Positions 61,301-64,000 of a stretch of DNA of 64,000 bases are shown here, in pieces. Position 1 is the first letter of the stretch. Every line of letters begins with the position of its first letter. Below the pieces are notes generated by a model, which ran no database searches, had not been told where the DNA came from, and saw only the letters and a program-made list of their open reading frames with translations. Source of the DNA: Cyclospora cayetanensis (Eukaryota; Apicomplexa; Conoidasida; Eucoccidiorida; Eimeriidae); contig NW_020312181.1 of assembly GCF_002999335.1 (NCBI RefSeq), positions 124,001-188,000 of the forward strand. The letters are read 5' to 3'. A program made the position numbers and the translations under genes.

Positions 61301-63244
61301 TAATGGGGCTCGCAGCGGAGGAAGGGCCACTGTGGGTGGGGAAGGCTTCAAGACAGAGAGAGTCCGTGATGCAGAACACGAGGAGACGGAGAAGGGATGG
61401 CGGATGCTCACGGTCTGTGAATACGAAGCGAAGCACAAGAAGTAAGCCCAAGATTCAACGGGCGTGTGGAGGAAGTCTCGGCCTTGTGCTGTTTCTGTGT
61501 GCCGGTGCAACTAAGCGCGCAGCCATTTCAATCTGCTCATTTGTGTGGTGGGCCGTCTCGGTTTAAAACTGTTGGCGTGTTGTGTTGTGGTTTTGTAGCT
61601 CGCGTTCGGTTGCACCCTCTGTTTGCGTGGGTGTCGTCCTATCTCTCTCTCTGCTCCTTCAGTTGCTCTCCTCGCTCGTTTTGCTGCTTCTTGTGGTAGT
61701 ATAAACCGAGCCAGCTCAAGCGGATTTTTTAATTATCGAAGACCTACAAGATCTGGTCCGTATGCGAATAGACAGCGTATATACCTCAAGAGGTTTTTGC
61801 GACGTTTGTGACCAGCGGCAACTTTCTACGGATGGTGATTCTAATGAACTATCGATGCAGCAGATACAGATAGCTCACCAACCGCTTCTGATAGCAGCAG
61901 GAGCAGCAGCACTAAGGAATGCAGGAGCTGCCGTGCACACAGAAACACGAATGAACGCCTCGCCGAGGACTTTTTAGATTTCTTGAAAGTGCGTTTTGAT
62001 TTGTACAAACACCTAAGGCCCCACGGAAAACACTTAATAGTACATGGCTCCACGGACCCCCTGTTGTGCTCGTTCAGGGGACTATTGTGCTACCAACAGC
62101 AAGTTAGATTGAGCACTAAATGCAGGAAAATGTTGTGCTGTGTGTGCGGCCGATTGTGTCGTAGCGGTCTCTTGTGATAGATCCACTTCGCCGCATGACA
62201 CCACAGGAAGCAACACAGCATCCTTTTATCACCGCTCATGGAGGACTGCGGGGAACGGAGGCCGCCGAAATTCTCAAGAAGACTCGAAGTGCCTGGCAGG
62301 ACCGCGCATTGCAGCGGGTCCTGGCTGACATGGAAGCGCAAAAAGAGGAGCTGTTGCTTCTAATTCAGCAACAGCAAGGGAAGGAAAAGGACCTACCGAA
62401 TGCAAGAGTGACGAGCTCCCCACATTCTGCATTGCATGAGCCTCCTCGTTTACTGAGTGCACCAACATGGGGGGAACCCTCATATGGACCTTGGGCCCCA
62501 TCAACTGGGCCATCTTCGTATCACTCATCGCAGTTGCGGGCATCCCAAGCAACAGCAACGGTGGCGGCAGCGACAGCTGTCGCTGCTGCTGCGTATACTA
62601 CATCCTCATTCTCATGGGATATCCCTACGCCCCTGTCCTCAGGGGGAGCCCCGCTGAGGCCCCCCGCTCCATGTAAAAGCCTCACGAAACCGCGTGATGT
62701 GGCTGCCTTGGTGTTGCAGCAACCGAGGGAGGAGCCTTTAGTTGAGCTTTTCCTTGAGTGGCCACCAGCATTTTCCGGTGGTGTGTTCTGCAGCCGAAGT
62801 TGCATGTGTCGTAGGCCTTCAGTAGGAGTGGCCGCCCCTTCAGTGGCCCCTATGGGTGTGGCCTCTCCAGTGGTGGGGTATAACAAGCCGAGTTTGCACT
62901 ACAGTCCCGAGTTTTTCCCCATCTCGTCGCTTGGTGGGGCTCTTACGCCTCGCAGTTTGTTTGGTGGTATACACCTGTTCAATGGAAGCAACCTCCCGTC
63001 AACGCATCACCTGCTAGGACCAGCACCGGAGCTCGCTCTGCAGCAGCAGCAAATACAGCAGCGACATCGCCTGCAGATGAAGCAGCAACTGCACCAGCAG
63101 GAGCACTTGCGACGACAGCATCTGCTGCTGCATTGTAATAAGTCCCTTCAACAGATCACTTCGTTATCTTCGCAGCAGCTGCTCCAAGTACACCCAGCTG
63201 CTTGCTGCTACTGCTTCAGGTACAGGTGCACCAGCTGTGTCTAG
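58390..63244 (+). CDS. DYRK/YAK1-type protein kinase gene with two in-frame stops and a frameshift
   Basis: N-lobe: [17 protein letters not shown] and VAAKVVRN (catalytic Lys) at about 58850-58980. Then, in one ungapped frame, [11 protein letters not shown] (59080), [13 protein letters not shown] (59110), [14 protein letters not shown] and [15 protein letters not shown] follow YAK1 spacing exactly. [10 protein letters not shown] (about 59246) is in another frame, one base short. Next come [11 protein letters not shown] and [10 protein letters not shown] (exon end 59672); exon 60382-60475 with [15 protein letters not shown] and [10 protein letters not shown]; exon 60692 to about 60735; exon(s) near 60811-61441 with [15 protein letters not shown]; exon about 61870-61988; and exon 62165-63244 with [19 protein letters not shown] plus a Gln-rich tail. 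DFG is DFS and the HRD box reads HFD. DYRK family kinases autophosphorylate on Tyr and control growth and differentiation. Either a recent pseudogene or sequence errors; splice sites and the rest of the domain are intact. Confidence 0.7.
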
Positions 63245-64000
63245 TGTTCATGGGGACATCTGTCGACCTCAGAGGAGGGTCAGCAGGAAAGCATGGTCAC
63301 ACCAGCAGGAGCAGCAGCAGAAGCAGCTCTTGGCCACAAGGCAGCTTGCCCATTTACAGCAGAACCCTGTAGGCCTAGGAGACTTCGGGCACCGTAGGGG
63401 AAGTAGAACCAGGCCCAGTGTCTCTTTATCAATACGGTGCCTCTTGCAGGATATGGGGTAATCTATGACGCCACCCCGTTCACAAAGTAATGGCAGACAG
63501 GGCATAGGTGATGCAAGGCGGTTGTCCTGGGTGGTAAGACACGGGAATTATTATCGTGGATTTGGGCCCACCACTACGCAACAGCAGCGACATGATCAAC
63601 CGGAATCGCATGAGCAGTTTCTATTTGGTGGTTTTAATAGGTAGCTGCATCTTGCATGTGCCCCTTCGGGTAAACAAAGATCTCATGGACTGGAGGATTC
63701 CCTCAGGAGAGGGCCAATCGCGCACTATACGCGCGTTCTAAGAGACCCATTCATCTGCTTTTAGATGCAATCTGATCAAGAGAGATGGATCACCAGTAAT
63801 TGTGGCCTCACCAACAAGGCATCATCACTAGGGGGGCCATGCCGGCCGGCAGGTGGCCAGCTCACTGAAGCTATAAGCGAAATAACCGTCTTTTTCCAGG
63901 ACCACCGAATGCTCCTGTCGGGAAAGTTTTCCGAGCTCAGAGGCCCGCAAAGAGTGGCTTCAGACGGCAGATAGAGACTGCTGAGCAGAACCTAGACTTT
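63245..64000 (+). other. Possible 3' exons of the YAK1-like gene, cut by window end
   Basis: The plus strand stays open in a Gln-rich frame over about 63190-63461 (HQQEQQQKQLLATRQL), overlapping the end of the previous exon in another frame. It is open again at about 63465-63640, where HGNYYRGFGPTTTQQQ ends at a GTAGCT donor. A further open stretch lies at 63765-63974. Composition matches the preceding Gln-rich tail. I could not join them in phase. Confidence 0.35.

Overview
The window looks like nuclear DNA of a coccidian apicomplexan, most probably Eimeria. The clues are: intron-rich genes with GT-AG splice sites; long runs of CAG-type trinucleotides read as poly-Gln, poly-Ala and poly-Ser inside coding exons; an apicomplexan-type formin with a PTEN-C2-like domain; large kinases padded with low-complexity sequence; and relics of a Ty3/gypsy element of the kind reported from Eimeria. 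Repeat-rich, gene-bearing segments (about 2.4-9.4, 24-28, 29-37, 43-49 and 58-63 kb) alternate with repeat-poor segments (about 9.4-23.9, 37.5-43 and 50-58 kb), as described for Eimeria chromosomes.

Layout. 1-333 is an intron minisatellite. 334-9394 (+) is the 3' part of a formin gene: PTEN-C2-like region, FH1, FH2 and a long tail. About 12-20.4 kb (+) is a many-exon gene I cannot name. 21.3-22.1 kb (-) may encode a small membrane protein. 23971-28126 (+) is a three-exon, Gln-rich coiled-coil protein. 29138-37094 (-) is a SET-domain histone lysine methyltransferase of SET1/MLL type with about 12 exons. 37669-37740 (+) is a tRNA-Trp gene. 38287-39297 (+) is the splicing factor PHF5A/Rds3 in four exons. 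39.7-41.8 kb and 50.9-56.3 kb hold two decayed Ty3/gypsy copies on the minus strand, sharing one tract of about 1.1 kb at about 99% identity. 43247-49869 (+) is an Aurora-type protein kinase. 58390 to about 63.5 kb (+) is a DYRK/YAK1-type protein kinase gene with two in-frame TAA codons and a frameshift inside its catalytic domain.

The genes do not form an operon; they are separate eukaryotic transcription units. Roles inferred from family knowledge are actin nucleation (formin), chromatin methylation (SET), pre-mRNA splicing (PHF5A), translation (tRNA) and signalling or cell-cycle control (two kinases). Exon borders were placed by hand from splice signals, reading-frame phase and conserved motifs. 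They are firm for the formin, PHF5A, the Gln-rich gene, the C-terminal half of the SET gene and the Aurora kinase domain. They are tentative elsewhere.
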